6,619 bases of DNA from an uncultured Bacteroidales bacterium (GCA_903899865.1 CAIUKZ010000030.1:1-6619); one strand, 5' to 3'. Shown: positions 1 to 5,553, counted from the stretch's first letter. The notes: generated by a model not told the origin, from the letters alone. Program-made: numbers and translations.

Positions 1-14
1 ATATCAGTATTCAT
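1..14 (-). CDS. Start of the gene downstream of hamA (partial, expected hamB helicase)
   Basis: On the minus strand an ATG (14-12) overlaps the TGA stop of hamA (13-11) by the classic ATGA arrangement, and the frame stays open to the window edge, reading M-N-T-D. Such an overlap usually means translational coupling within one operon. In Hachiman systems hamA is followed by hamB, a superfamily 2 helicase, so position and coupling fit hamB. Four codons cannot identify a protein, so the identity is inferred from context only. The overlap is seen directly in the sequence. Confidence 0.45.
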
Positions 15-838
15 AATTCTTCGGGTTTTAAAATTAACTCCTCAGCTCTTTCAAAAACTTTTTGTACAAATTCCTGAGGGTTATCAATTCCCATTGAGAT
101 AAAAACTAAATCTGGATTATCACTATTCAAATAATTTTCAACTTTTGATGATGTTTCAGAATTACTTAATAAAAGTCCTGTATAAATTAAATCACCTTTA
201 TCTTTAATATCCTTTACTATAAAATCATCCAATTTCGTAGCAAGTTCCAAATTATCTTTTGCAATTTCTTCAACCAAAAATGTATACGAAAGGGGTAAAG
301 TATCTTTATTCAATGAAGTTACAATATCATTAATCACTTGGTTAGTTGGCGTTTGTCTAAATTTAGCTTCACCAAGATATATTCTAACATTATCTACCCC
401 ATTGGTTTCAACAAGGTCAATCATTAGTGTATCATCTCCTTTAATCGCTTGGTCAACATTAGGATTGTATTTTAGTTTAAAAACTTTAATTAGTTCTTTA
501 CCTAATGTAGTTTGGACATAGTCTGTTAAAATAATTTCAGTTGCGTTTCCTTTTTTAACCTTATCTGCTGTTGGAAGTTTCCTGTGCTGTTCTGCGTATT
601 TAGTGAACCCAAGTTCTTTATATTTTTCTTTCAACCTGTCAATTCTAAATTGAGTGTAATGATGTTTAATGATTTTTTTTGCCATCCACTCAATTAATTC
701 ATCATTCCGAGAAGTAATTTCTGTAAGCTCTCTATGACATTTGGTAGCTGTTACGGGAATATCATTTACAGCTAACCACCTTCCAAATGGATTGGAATTA
801 TCAGGGTGCTTTCCTATTAATTTTTCTTGTTTGGTCAT
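11..838 (-). CDS. hamA: HamA/DUF1837 protein, Hachiman anti-phage defence nuclease
   Basis: This 275-residue protein resembles HamA (DUF1837), the effector nuclease of Hachiman defence, which acts with the helicase HamB and degrades DNA when activated. The central region shows a PD-(D/E)xK-like active site in the expected order: E101 in KGNATEI, D135 and D136 in IKGDD, then E157 and K159 in YLGEAKF. The length fits known HamA proteins of about 280 residues. The N-terminal third is Lys-rich and predicted helical; I see no signal peptide or membrane segment, so it should be cytoplasmic. The ATG at 838 is the only sensible start and has no Shine-Dalgarno, as is usual in Bacteroidota. The gene is very AT-rich (17 G or C in bases 1-60, against 35 of 60 in nfnB at 3001-3060), suggesting horizontal acquisition. 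The next gene starts within its stop codon. The family call rests on recognised motifs, not on a search; a lone DUF1837 protein outside Hachiman is the alternative. Confidence 0.8.
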   Translation of the reverse strand: MTKQEKLIGKHPDNSNPFGRWLAVNDIPVTATKCHRELTEITSRNDELIEWMAKKIIKHHYTQFRIDRLKEKYKELGFTKYAEQHRKLPTADKVKKGNATEIILTDYVQTTLGKELIKVFKLKYNPNVDQAIKGDDTLMIDLVETNGVDNVRIYLGEAKFRQTPTNQVINDIVTSLNKDTLPLSYTFLVEEIAKDNLELATKLDDFIVKDIKDKGDLIYTGLLLSNSETSSKVENYLNSDNPDLVFISMGIDNPQEFVQKVFERAEELILKPEEL

Positions 839-862
839 ATCTTAATTTGTGTGCTGGCAAAA

Positions 863-925
863 AATTGGCTCTTTTTGCAAGCTGAAGAATCAGCCTGTGT
901 GTTGGAGCTTGCAAATGTGCCAATT
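863..925 (-). other. Two-part inverted repeat with T-run, upstream of hamA
   Basis: Outer arms AATTGGC (863-869) and GCCAATT (919-925) enclose inner arms TTTGCAAGCT (874-883) and AGCTTGCAAA (906-915), with small internal loops and a 22-base central loop. Read on the minus strand, the hairpin ends in six T (864-859), about 20 bases before the hamA start. It could be an attenuator in the hamA leader, the terminator of a lost upstream gene, or an operator or mobile-element remnant. The arms are seen directly; the function is unknown. Confidence 0.45.
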
Positions 926-1124
926 GTGCGTTGGCGTGTCGTTCTTAGCATGAAACACAACAGCTGTGTAAGTGTAACTCAGTTACACCTATTTTGTCTG
1001 TATTTGAGCTATTCTGTTTGTTAATGTTCTGATATTTAGGTTTGTGTACAAGCTTAAAAAAAATCACACTGTTACACTTATCCCTGGTTCGTAGTGTCTC
1101 GTGGCTGTTGCACAGCTCAACACA

Positions 1125-1157
1125 AGACCTCACAGGTTTTGAAAACCTGTGAGGTCT
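1125..1157. repeat. Perfect 33-base intergenic palindrome (REP-like)
   Basis: AGACCTCACAGGTTTT (1125-1140) and AAAACCTGTGAGGTCT (1142-1157) are exact reverse complements around a single central G. The size, intergenic position and perfect symmetry fit a dispersed REP-type element; I recall similar GACCT...AGGTC palindromes between genes in Bacteroidota. No clear T-run follows on either strand, so it is not a typical terminator. Confidence 0.75.
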
Positions 1158-1239
1158 GTACATTACTTCCGTCCCTCTGCTACCCTGTCTTTCTATATTA
1201 GTACGGTTCACAGAACCACGCTAGCATATCTATCCCACA

Positions 1240-1247
1240 CAAATATA
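1240..1247 (-). promoter_or_regulatory. Promoter-like -7 box (TATATTTG), orphan
   Basis: The minus strand reads TATATTTG, a perfect match to the Bacteroidota -7 consensus TAnnTTTG, but no clear -33 TTTG lies about 20 bases upstream. It points toward hamA, about 400 bases away across the palindromes, with no credible gene between. It may start a long hamA leader or be chance in AT-rich DNA. The flanking motif (CACAAATATAC on the plus strand) recurs at 5409-5419. Confidence 0.3.
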
Positions 1248-1294
1248 CTATTTTATTGGTAAAGAATATGTAAAGCAGGAGCTCTTTTCAGTCA

Positions 1295-1345
1295 GTGAGC
1301 CTAACTCACAGGTTGCGTAGTATTCACCCTGTGAGTTGGGCTCAC
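1295..1345. repeat. Long inverted repeat just past the 1352-1813 gene
   Basis: GTGAGCCTAACTCACAGG (1295-1312) pairs with CCTGTGAGTTGGGCTCAC (1328-1345) with a single mismatch that becomes a G-U pair in RNA; the loop is 15 bases. It starts six bases after the stop codon of the minus-strand gene and could act as a 3' stem-loop protecting or ending that transcript, but no T-run follows. It shares the core CTCACAGG/CCTGTGAG with the palindrome at 1125-1157. Confidence 0.65.
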
Positions 1346-1351
1346 CATGCA

Positions 1352-1813
1352 TTATTTCTCTAGCGCTACATCCACGGCCGTCATTTCGCCGTCATTTACG
1401 CTTACAGTAAGAGTCTGAGTGGCATATCCCACTTTAGAGACGGTCATTTCGTAGGTTCCTTCGGCTAAAGATTTGATACGGAATCCTCCTTTGTCGGCCG
1501 TCTTTTTGGAGTGAGTGGTTACTTTTACGTTGGCCGATGGACTGCTGGCAGCTTTCATCATCGCTGCACTGACCATGGGGGTCAATGTCACCGTAGCACC
1601 CTTCAGACCAGTGCCTGTGACGGTATCCATCACCACACCCTTTACTGCTAGTCCCGCACCCGCATTGCGTATGATTTTTCTGGCTGATTTGTACCCGTTG
1701 TAGAAGTTGACTTGCGTAAGGCGGATGATTTCTACAGCCGCGTCCATACTTGCCAATAGCCCATCTGCGGTGGCAAAAAGTGCTGAGAGTTGTTTGGTGG
1801 CTTGTGAAGTCAC
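1352..1813 (-). CDS. Carboxypeptidase regulatory-like domain protein, probably 5'-truncated
   Basis: The C-terminal half (about residues 57-152 of 153) looks like a CarboxypepD_reg-like beta-sandwich: VKGVVMDTVTGTGLKGATVTLTP, then GGFRIKSLAEGTYEMTVSKVGYATQTLTV with the typical G-Y turn. Such domains are common in Bacteroidota proteins but do not define a function. The N-terminal half is helical and unrecognised. The only usable start is GTG at 1813. The frame nevertheless stays open about 30 codons further, to a TAA at 1906-1904, with protein-like sequence (…LLAAINGYNATLAAPRIGITV) but no ATG, GTG or TTG. This suggests the 5' end was lost or frameshifted, with the ribE terminator now directly upstream. 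I see no signal peptide in the surviving part and no promoter close by. Its base composition resembles ribE and nfnB, not hamA. It may be a pseudogene; the domain call is more secure than the start. Confidence 0.6.
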   Translation of the reverse strand: MTSQATKQLSALFATADGLLASMDAAVEIIRLTQVNFYNGYKSARKIIRNAGAGLAVKGVVMDTVTGTGLKGATVTLTPMVSAAMMKAASSPSANVKVTTHSKKTADKGGFRIKSLAEGTYEMTVSKVGYATQTLTVSVNDGEMTAVDVALEK

Positions 1814-1907
1814 CGTTATCCCTATCCTTGGAGCTGCCAGCGTGGCATTATAGCCATTGATAGCTGCTAGGAGTGCGGTTTGAGTAATGGTGCTGAAATA
1901 GGTTTAC

Positions 1908-1937
1908 AAAAAAAAAGGGTCTATACAATAGACCCTT
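1908..1937 (-). terminator. Intrinsic terminator after ribE
   Basis: On the minus strand a perfect 10-base-pair stem (1937-1928 with 1924-1915, loop TGT) ends in GGGTCTAT-type arms followed by a run of nine T (1916-1908). It lies 80 bases beyond the ribE stop and is the only strong terminator downstream of the nfnA-nfnB-ribE cluster, so it probably ends that transcript. Confidence 0.85.
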
Positions 1938-1981
1938 ACGCCTTACCTGTACCCTGTAAGATTTGTCATCGCGTCTTAGCA

Positions 1982-2012
1982 CCCTCTCCTAGGGAGAGGG
2001 CGGGGGGAGAGG
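1982..2012. repeat. CCCTCTCC/GGAGAGGG palindromic repeat
   Basis: CCCTCTCC (1982-1989) and GGAGAGGG (1993-2000) flank TAG, followed by a G-rich tail ending GGGGAGAGG (to 2012). The same plan, a palindrome plus G-rich tail ending GGGGAGG, occurs at 5821-5847 before pheA. These resemble dispersed intergenic repeats of Bacteroidota. This copy sits five bases beyond the ribE stop, between ribE and its terminator. An additional self-complementary AGAGGCCTCT (2008-2017) joins it to the stop codon. Confidence 0.65.
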
Positions 2013-2016
2013 CCTC

Positions 2017-2616
2017 TTATTCTCCCATCATCCTACTCACATACTTACCGATAATATCAAACTCGATATTTACCACAGTACCCACTTCTATTTGATGAAA
2101 GTTGGTATGTTCGTAAGTATAAGGGATGATAGCCACTTGAAAGCTATTGTTGGTGGGGTTGCACACAGTTAGACTTACGCCATTCACCGTCACCGATCCT
2201 TTGTCAACAGTCAGATAACCACGCTTAGCCATGGTGCTATCATATTCGTACTCAAATGTAAAATACCAGCTCCCATTATTTTCTTTCACTTCTGTACAAA
2301 TGGCAGTCTGATCCACATGACCCTGAACAATGTGCCCATCCAGTCTGCCATTCATCATCATGCTACGTTCCAGATTCACTTTCGAACCCACTTTGAGCTT
2401 ACCCAAATTGCTTCTATCCAATGTCTCTTTGATAGCCGTAACCGTGTATTGATCACCTTCAATCGACACCACCGTCAAGCACACTCCATTATGAGCCACA
2501 CTTTGATCTATCTTCAATTCATTCGTAAACGAACATTGCATGGTAATGTGTAGGTTATCCAATTCATTTCTAAGCGCAACCACAGAAGCCGCTTCCTCTA
2601 TTATTCCTGAAAACAT
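2017..2616 (-). CDS. ribE: Riboflavin synthase, alpha chain
   Basis: This cytoplasmic enzyme makes riboflavin from two molecules of 6,7-dimethyl-8-ribityllumazine by a dismutation, the last step of riboflavin synthesis. The 199 residues show the family's duplicated lumazine-binding barrels. The first (about 1-92) begins with the hallmark MFSGIIEE, where Phe2 is known to stack on substrate, and has NGVCLTVV at 43-50. The second (about 93-190) has DGHIVQGHVD at 93-102, VNGVSLTV at 144-151 and YEHTNF at 168-173. Length and both motif pairs are normal, so it should be active as the usual trimer. The start is fixed by MFSGII. It lies 125 bases downstream of nfnB on the same strand, with no clear promoter of its own in that gap, so it may be cotranscribed with nfnAB, whose products need FAD. 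A strong terminator follows. Confidence 0.95.
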   Translation of the reverse strand: MFSGIIEEAASVVALRNELDNLHITMQCSFTNELKIDQSVAHNGVCLTVVSIEGDQYTVTAIKETLDRSNLGKLKVGSKVNLERSMMMNGRLDGHIVQGHVDQTAICTEVKENNGSWYFTFEYEYDSTMAKRGYLTVDKGSVTVNGVSLTVCNPTNNSFQVAIIPYTYEHTNFHQIEVGTVVNIEFDIIGKYVSRMMGE

Positions 2617-2693
2617 ATTACAATTTGTATTTTTTTAAACCCTAAACAGTACTCCATCTTTATTGACAACCGATATTGAATTCATTCCTCAAC

Positions 2694-2744
2694 CTTCAAT
2701 CTTCAATCTTCAATTATCAATTATCAATTATCAATTATTAATTA
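2694..2744. repeat. Heptamer tandem repeat at the nfnB stop codon
   Basis: Seven heptamers in a row: CTTCAAT three times (2694-2714), TATCAAT three times (2715-2735), then TATTAAT (2736-2742), with the start of another forming the nfnB stop codon (TAA on the minus strand at 2744-2742). The unit drifts stepwise away from the gene. A sister array with unit AATTATT lies at the nfnA stop codon (4381-4414). Confidence 0.8.
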
Positions 2745-4199
2745 TTTTCTGATCCATTCGTCCATCGCTTTAGCAGCCTTTCTTCCATCGCCCATGGCAA
2801 GGATAACGGTAGCACCTCCGCGTACAATATCACCTCCAGCGAATATGATTGGCACTGCCGACTGCATGGTTTCTTGGTTCACCACCACTGTTCCCCATTT
2901 GGTAACTTCCAGTCCTTTCACCGATTGTGGTATCAGCGGGTTAGGCGACACGCCCACACTCACCACTACCTCATCCACTTCTACCAGCTTGGTAACACCA
3001 GGCAGTTCTACTGGCGACCTCCGTCCCGATGCATCTGGCTCTCCCAACTCCATCACTTGTAACATCATGTGTGTTACACGCCCTTGCTCATTACCCAAAT
3101 ACTCAATCGGGTTATGTAAAGTCAGAAATTCAATACCTTCTTCTTTGGCGTGCTTTACTTCTTCCAATCGTGCAGGCATCTCTTGCTCTGACCTACGATA
3201 GACTATCATCGCCTTTTCGGCTCCAAGCCTGCGAGCCGTACGGATGGAATCCATGGCAGTATTACCACCACCGATAACAGCTACTTTCTTGCCTTTATAC
3301 ACAGGGGTATCCGAGTCTGGATTGGCAGCATCCATCAGGTTGACACGTGTGAGGTATTCGTTGGACGACATGATTCCCACCAAGTTTTCGCCTTTGATAT
3401 CCATAAAGCGTGGAAGTCCAGCACCACTAGCTACGAATACGCCCTTGAAGCCATCATCTTCTAAGTCTTGGATGGAGATGGTTTTGCCCACAATGCAGTT
3501 GGTGATAAAATGCACGCCCATGGCTTGTAGGTTGTGTATTTCCACATCCACTATTTCGTTGGGCAGACGAAATTCGGGAATGCCATATTTGAGCACGCCA
3601 CCTATTTCATGCAATGCCTCGAAAACAACCACCTCATAACCTAGCTTAGCCATATCGCCAGCAAAAGCAAGTCCTGCAGGACCAGAACCTACCACTGCTA
3701 TTTTGATGCCATTATGGGGAGCGCATACAGGTACAGATATTTTACCACTGATACGCTCATAGTCGGCAGCAAATCGCTCAAGATGCCCGATAGCAACCGA
3801 CTCTTTATTCATTTTCAAGTGAATACATTTGCTTTCGCACTGTCTTTCTTGTGGGCACACACGTCCACACACAGCAGGAAGTGCCGATGTTTCTTTGAGG
3901 GTAATAGCAGCCTGTAGAAATTCGCCTCGCTCAATGTTTTTGATGAACTTTGGGATATAGATACCCACTGGACAACCTTCCATGCAGGTCGGATTGGCAC
4001 AGTCGAGGCATCGCTTGGCTTCTTGCACAGCTTGCTCTGGAGTAAGCCCAAGGTTCACTTCCTCATTTCGTACATGCGACCGATACGTGGCATCGAGCTC
4101 GGGCATGTGAACCCGCTCTATACTACTACGCTCCTTGGCTTTCATAGATCCGCGCAATTCTTCGCGCCAAGCTTGTGCTCTTTCTTCTGCTATGTTCAT
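2742..4199 (-). CDS. nfnB: NfnB: large subunit of NADH-dependent ferredoxin:NADP+ oxidoreductase (GltD-like)
   Basis: This 485-residue flavoprotein belongs to the glutamate-synthase small-subunit-like family and, paired with the PyrK-like protein encoded upstream, is best read as NfnB. NfnAB reversibly couples NADPH oxidation to reduction of both NAD+ and ferredoxin by flavin-based electron bifurcation in the cytoplasm. The N-terminal region carries eight cysteines for two [4Fe-4S] clusters: C64, C67, C72, C76 and C111, C115, C121, C125. A dinucleotide-fold FAD site follows (GSGPAG, 171-176), then an NADPH-binding GGGNTA (310-315) with YRRS at 334-337, and the closing FAD motif FAGGD (453-457). 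All expected motifs are intact and the length is near the usual 465-480. The ATG at 4199 gives a normal N-terminus. Such genes are often annotated as gltA, gltD or sudA; no glutamate synthase large subunit is seen here, while the nfnA neighbour argues for Nfn. A sulfide dehydrogenase (SudA) role cannot be excluded. Confidence 0.88.
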   Translation of the reverse strand: MNIAEERAQAWREELRGSMKAKERSSIERVHMPELDATYRSHVRNEEVNLGLTPEQAVQEAKRCLDCANPTCMEGCPVGIYIPKFIKNIERGEFLQAAITLKETSALPAVCGRVCPQERQCESKCIHLKMNKESVAIGHLERFAADYERISGKISVPVCAPHNGIKIAVVGSGPAGLAFAGDMAKLGYEVVVFEALHEIGGVLKYGIPEFRLPNEIVDVEIHNLQAMGVHFITNCIVGKTISIQDLEDDGFKGVFVASGAGLPRFMDIKGENLVGIMSSNEYLTRVNLMDAANPDSDTPVYKGKKVAVIGGGNTAMDSIRTARRLGAEKAMIVYRRSEQEMPARLEEVKHAKEEGIEFLTLHNPIEYLGNEQGRVTHMMLQVMELGEPDASGRRSPVELPGVTKLVEVDEVVVSVGVSPNPLIPQSVKGLEVTKWGTVVVNQETMQSAVPIIFAGGDIVRGGATVILAMGDGRKAAKAMDEWIRK

Positions 4200-4284
4200 G
4201 ATGATAGTATTTTTTTTGAGTTGCCATTTTTTCGTTTATGGCAGTCTTCATTCTTTTATTTTATTACTGAATTATCTTTCTGTC

Positions 4285-4368
4285 TGACCTTTCAGGTCAT
4301 ATCTATACTTCCAGTCTTTTTCCGTAGGTCACAGACCTACGGTTATTAAAATCTGGCTTTTCAAGCCA
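4285..4368. repeat. Cluster of three short hairpins between nfnA and nfnB
   Basis: Three perfect hairpins with three-base loops stand in a row: TGACCT-TTC-AGGTCA (4285-4299), CCGTAGGTC-ACA-GACCTACGG (4322-4342) and TGGCTT-TTC-AAGCCA (4354-4368). They fill much of the 197 bases between nfnA and nfnB, which is wide for two subunits of one enzyme. They may be a composite dispersed repeat, or shape processing and stability of the shared mRNA. No good T-run follows any of them on the minus strand. Confidence 0.65.
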
Positions 4369-4380
4369 AACCAACTCACC

Positions 4381-4414
4381 AATTATTAATTATTAATTGT
4401 TAATTATTAATTAT
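4381..4414. repeat. Heptamer tandem repeat running into the 3' end of nfnA
   Basis: AATTATT, AATTATT, AATTGTT, AATTATT and a partial AATTAT follow without a gap. The array covers the nfnA stop codon (4402-4400 on the minus strand) and encodes its last residues (…IINN), so the C-terminus seems to be written by the repeat. It belongs to the same general class as the array at 2694-2744. Confidence 0.75.
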
Positions 4415-5221
4415 CTTGTTCATTTCCTCTTGTTCCATTTCCTTGTATCCTCCAAGTCGCATGAGCATCTCATCAAAGTCCACTTGGTGTGCATCAAACT
4501 CAGGGCCATCCACGCATACAAATTTTGTTTTTCCACCTACACTCACACGACATGCACCGCACATTCCTGTACCGTCCACCATGATGGTGTTAAGCGATGC
4601 CAAGGTGGGCACTTCGTATTGTTTGGTAAGTTTGCTTACAAACTTCATCATGATTGCAGGCCCGATGGTAACACACAGATCCACTTTTTCGCGCTGAATA
4701 ACCGTCTCTACACCAGTGGTTACCAACCCTTTGTTGCCAGACGATCCGTCGTCGGTCATAATGATTACTTCGTCGCTGTAGTTGCGCATTTGCTCCTCAA
4801 GGATAATCAAGTCTTTGTTACGAGCCGCTAATACAGTGATAACTTTATTGCCAGCATTTTTAAGCGCCTGTACAATAGGCATCATAGGAGCTGTTCCCAC
4901 ACCACCACATGCACATATTACAGTGCCAAAATTTTCGATGTGAGTAGCCTTCCCTAATGGGCCTACCATGTCGGTAATGTATTCGCCTACTTCTAGGGCA
5001 CAGACTTTGGATGATGAAACGCCCATTTTTTGGATTACCAATGTGATGGTTCCCTTTTGTAGATCTGCATCTGCAATGGTAAGTGGAATTCGTTCCCCTT
5101 TATCACCTACTCTGACTATGACAAAGTGTCCAGCCTTACGAGCCTTTGCTATCAGGGGAGCTTCTACTTCAAATTTTACTACATTGGCAGAAAAGTACTC
5201 TTTGCTAATAATTTTGTTCAT
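4400..5221 (-). CDS. nfnA: NfnA: small subunit of NADH-dependent ferredoxin:NADP+ oxidoreductase (PyrK-like)
   Basis: This 273-residue protein is a ferredoxin-NADP reductase/PyrK-like subunit that pairs with NfnB; it holds an FAD, the NAD(H) site and a [2Fe-2S] cluster. In order it shows the FAD-binding RIPLTIAD (44-51), the NAD-binding GGVGTAP (106-112) and IGP (186-188), then a C-terminal cluster loop with C221, C224 and C236 (GMCGACR…FVCVDGPEFDAH). D216 in the same loop is the candidate for the aspartate ligand described for the Nfn [2Fe-2S] cluster. Length and motifs are complete. The pattern also fits SudB, the sulfide dehydrogenase small subunit; a true PyrK is less likely because the neighbour is NfnB, not dihydroorotate dehydrogenase. 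The ATG at 5221 precedes the usual MNKIISKEYFS-type start. The tail (EMEQEEMNKIINN) runs into a tandem repeat and may be an extension. It is the first gene of the minus-strand cluster, with candidate promoters at 5241-5248 and 5410-5417. Confidence 0.88.
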   Translation of the reverse strand: MNKIISKEYFSANVVKFEVEAPLIAKARKAGHFVIVRVGDKGERIPLTIADADLQKGTITLVIQKMGVSSSKVCALEVGEYITDMVGPLGKATHIENFGTVICACGGVGTAPMMPIVQALKNAGNKVITVLAARNKDLIILEEQMRNYSDEVIIMTDDGSSGNKGLVTTGVETVIQREKVDLCVTIGPAIMMKFVSKLTKQYEVPTLASLNTIMVDGTGMCGACRVSVGGKTKFVCVDGPEFDAHQVDFDEMLMRLGGYKEMEQEEMNKIINN

Positions 5222-5240
5222 GCTAGTGTTTTGTATTTGG

Positions 5241-5248
5241 CAAATTTA
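5241..5248 (-). promoter_or_regulatory. nfnA: Candidate nfnA promoter -7 box, proximal
   Basis: The minus strand reads TAAATTTG, matching TAnnTTTG, 20 bases before the nfnA ATG. It would give a leader of only about 13 bases. No TTTG is found at the proper upstream distance, so this is weak. Confidence 0.35.
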
Positions 5249-5409
5249 CTAATATTCTGAAAGACTATTGCGATGTTTTATCGATGTTTTTCGAAAGCAA
5301 AACATTTTCCTATTTTAAGTGTTTGATAAACAGAACCGCATTTGCAAGGCGGCTGCAAGTTGAGTGCGTGTAATTGAATTCATCACCGTACTCCTCTCGC
5401 AAGAATCCA

Positions 5410-5417
5410 CAAATATA
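5410..5417 (-). promoter_or_regulatory. nfnA: Candidate nfnA promoter -7 box, distal
   Basis: The minus strand reads TATATTTG, a perfect TAnnTTTG, pointing toward nfnA with a leader of about 180 bases. The -33 region is poor (a TTTAG is the nearest match). It stands back-to-back with the phe leader promoter at 5448-5479. The leader it would make (5222-5403) shows no riboswitch or clear structure that I recognise. Confidence 0.35.
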
Positions 5418-5447
5418 CCATTTTTAGTCTAAATTGCAGATGCATTA

Positions 5448-5479
5448 TTTGTGAGATTCTAAAAATGTTTTTATATTTG
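5448..5479 (+). promoter_or_regulatory. pheA: Promoter of the phe attenuator and pheA
   Basis: TTTG at 5448-5451 and TATATTTG at 5472-5479 are separated by 20 bases, an excellent fit to the Bacteroidota promoter (-33 TTTG, -7 TAnnTTTG). Transcription should start near 5486, about 14 bases before the leader peptide ATG. The position upstream of the attenuator strongly supports it. Confidence 0.75.
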
Positions 5480-5499
5480 TACCGAAAATTCCGAAAGAC

Positions 5500-5553
5500 A
5501 TGCTGAATCGTTTTTTTACATATTTCTATTTCTACTTTTACTTTTCTAAGTAA
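5500..5553 (+). CDS. pheL: Phe/Tyr leader peptide of the pheA attenuator
   Basis: This 17-residue open frame reads MLNRFFTYFYFYFYFSK and then TAA. Six Phe and four Tyr codons stand within eleven consecutive codons (5512-5544), which is far beyond chance. It is a classic attenuation leader: translation senses charged tRNA-Phe and tRNA-Tyr, and the peptide itself needs no function. It begins about 14 bases after the predicted transcription start. Its stop codon directly abuts the 5' arm of the antiterminator (5554-5561), so a ribosome finishing the leader hides that arm. The symbol follows the enterobacterial analogue; homology to that peptide is not implied. Confidence 0.85.
   Translation: MLNRFFTYFYFYFYFSK

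Larger units (their letters stand above)
839..1351. other. Gene-poor boundary region rich in inverted repeats
   Basis: I find no convincing gene here. The open frames (827-1024 plus, 945-1211 minus) read through palindromes and show no family resemblance. The stretch holds the hairpin at 863-925, a 17-base inverted repeat at 972-988 (GTGTAAC-TCA-GTTACAC), a 10-base inverted pair at 969-978 and 1071-1080, the 33-base palindrome at 1125-1157, a promoter-like box at 1240-1247 and the long inverted repeat at 1295-1345. It separates AT-rich hamA from the higher-GC genes to the right, so it is probably the edge of an acquired island. Confidence 0.6.

Noticed and set aside
827..1024. 65-codon plus-strand open frame
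   Set aside because: It overlaps the hamA start and the hairpin at 863-925, is Cys- and Leu-rich without domain likeness, and has no promoter.
1017..1044. Plus-strand TTTG (1017-1020) and TAGGTTTG (1037-1044) resembling a promoter
   Set aside because: The spacing is only 16 bases instead of about 20, and no plus-strand gene follows.
945..1211. 88-codon minus-strand open frame in the gap upstream of hamA, with a TATATTTG box about 30 bases before it
   Set aside because: It reads through the 33-base palindrome and the smaller inverted repeats, its sequence resembles no family, and its composition follows the repeats and not a coding pattern.
1205..1217. Small hairpin GGTTC-ACA-GAACC
   Set aside because: Five base pairs only; expected by chance in a region of this size.
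2694..2744. Regular short repeats considered as a CRISPR array
   Set aside because: The units are contiguous heptamers with no spacers, so this is a simple tandem repeat.
2742..4199. Glutamate synthase small subunit (gltD) as the identity of the 485-residue flavoprotein
   Set aside because: The large subunit is not present in the window, while a PyrK-like NfnA gene lies directly upstream, which fits the NfnAB pair.
4222..4243. Inverted repeat TGCCAT/ATGGCA upstream of nfnB
   Set aside because: Only six base pairs with a ten-base loop; the nearby T-rich stretch lies in the loop and the signal is too weak to call.
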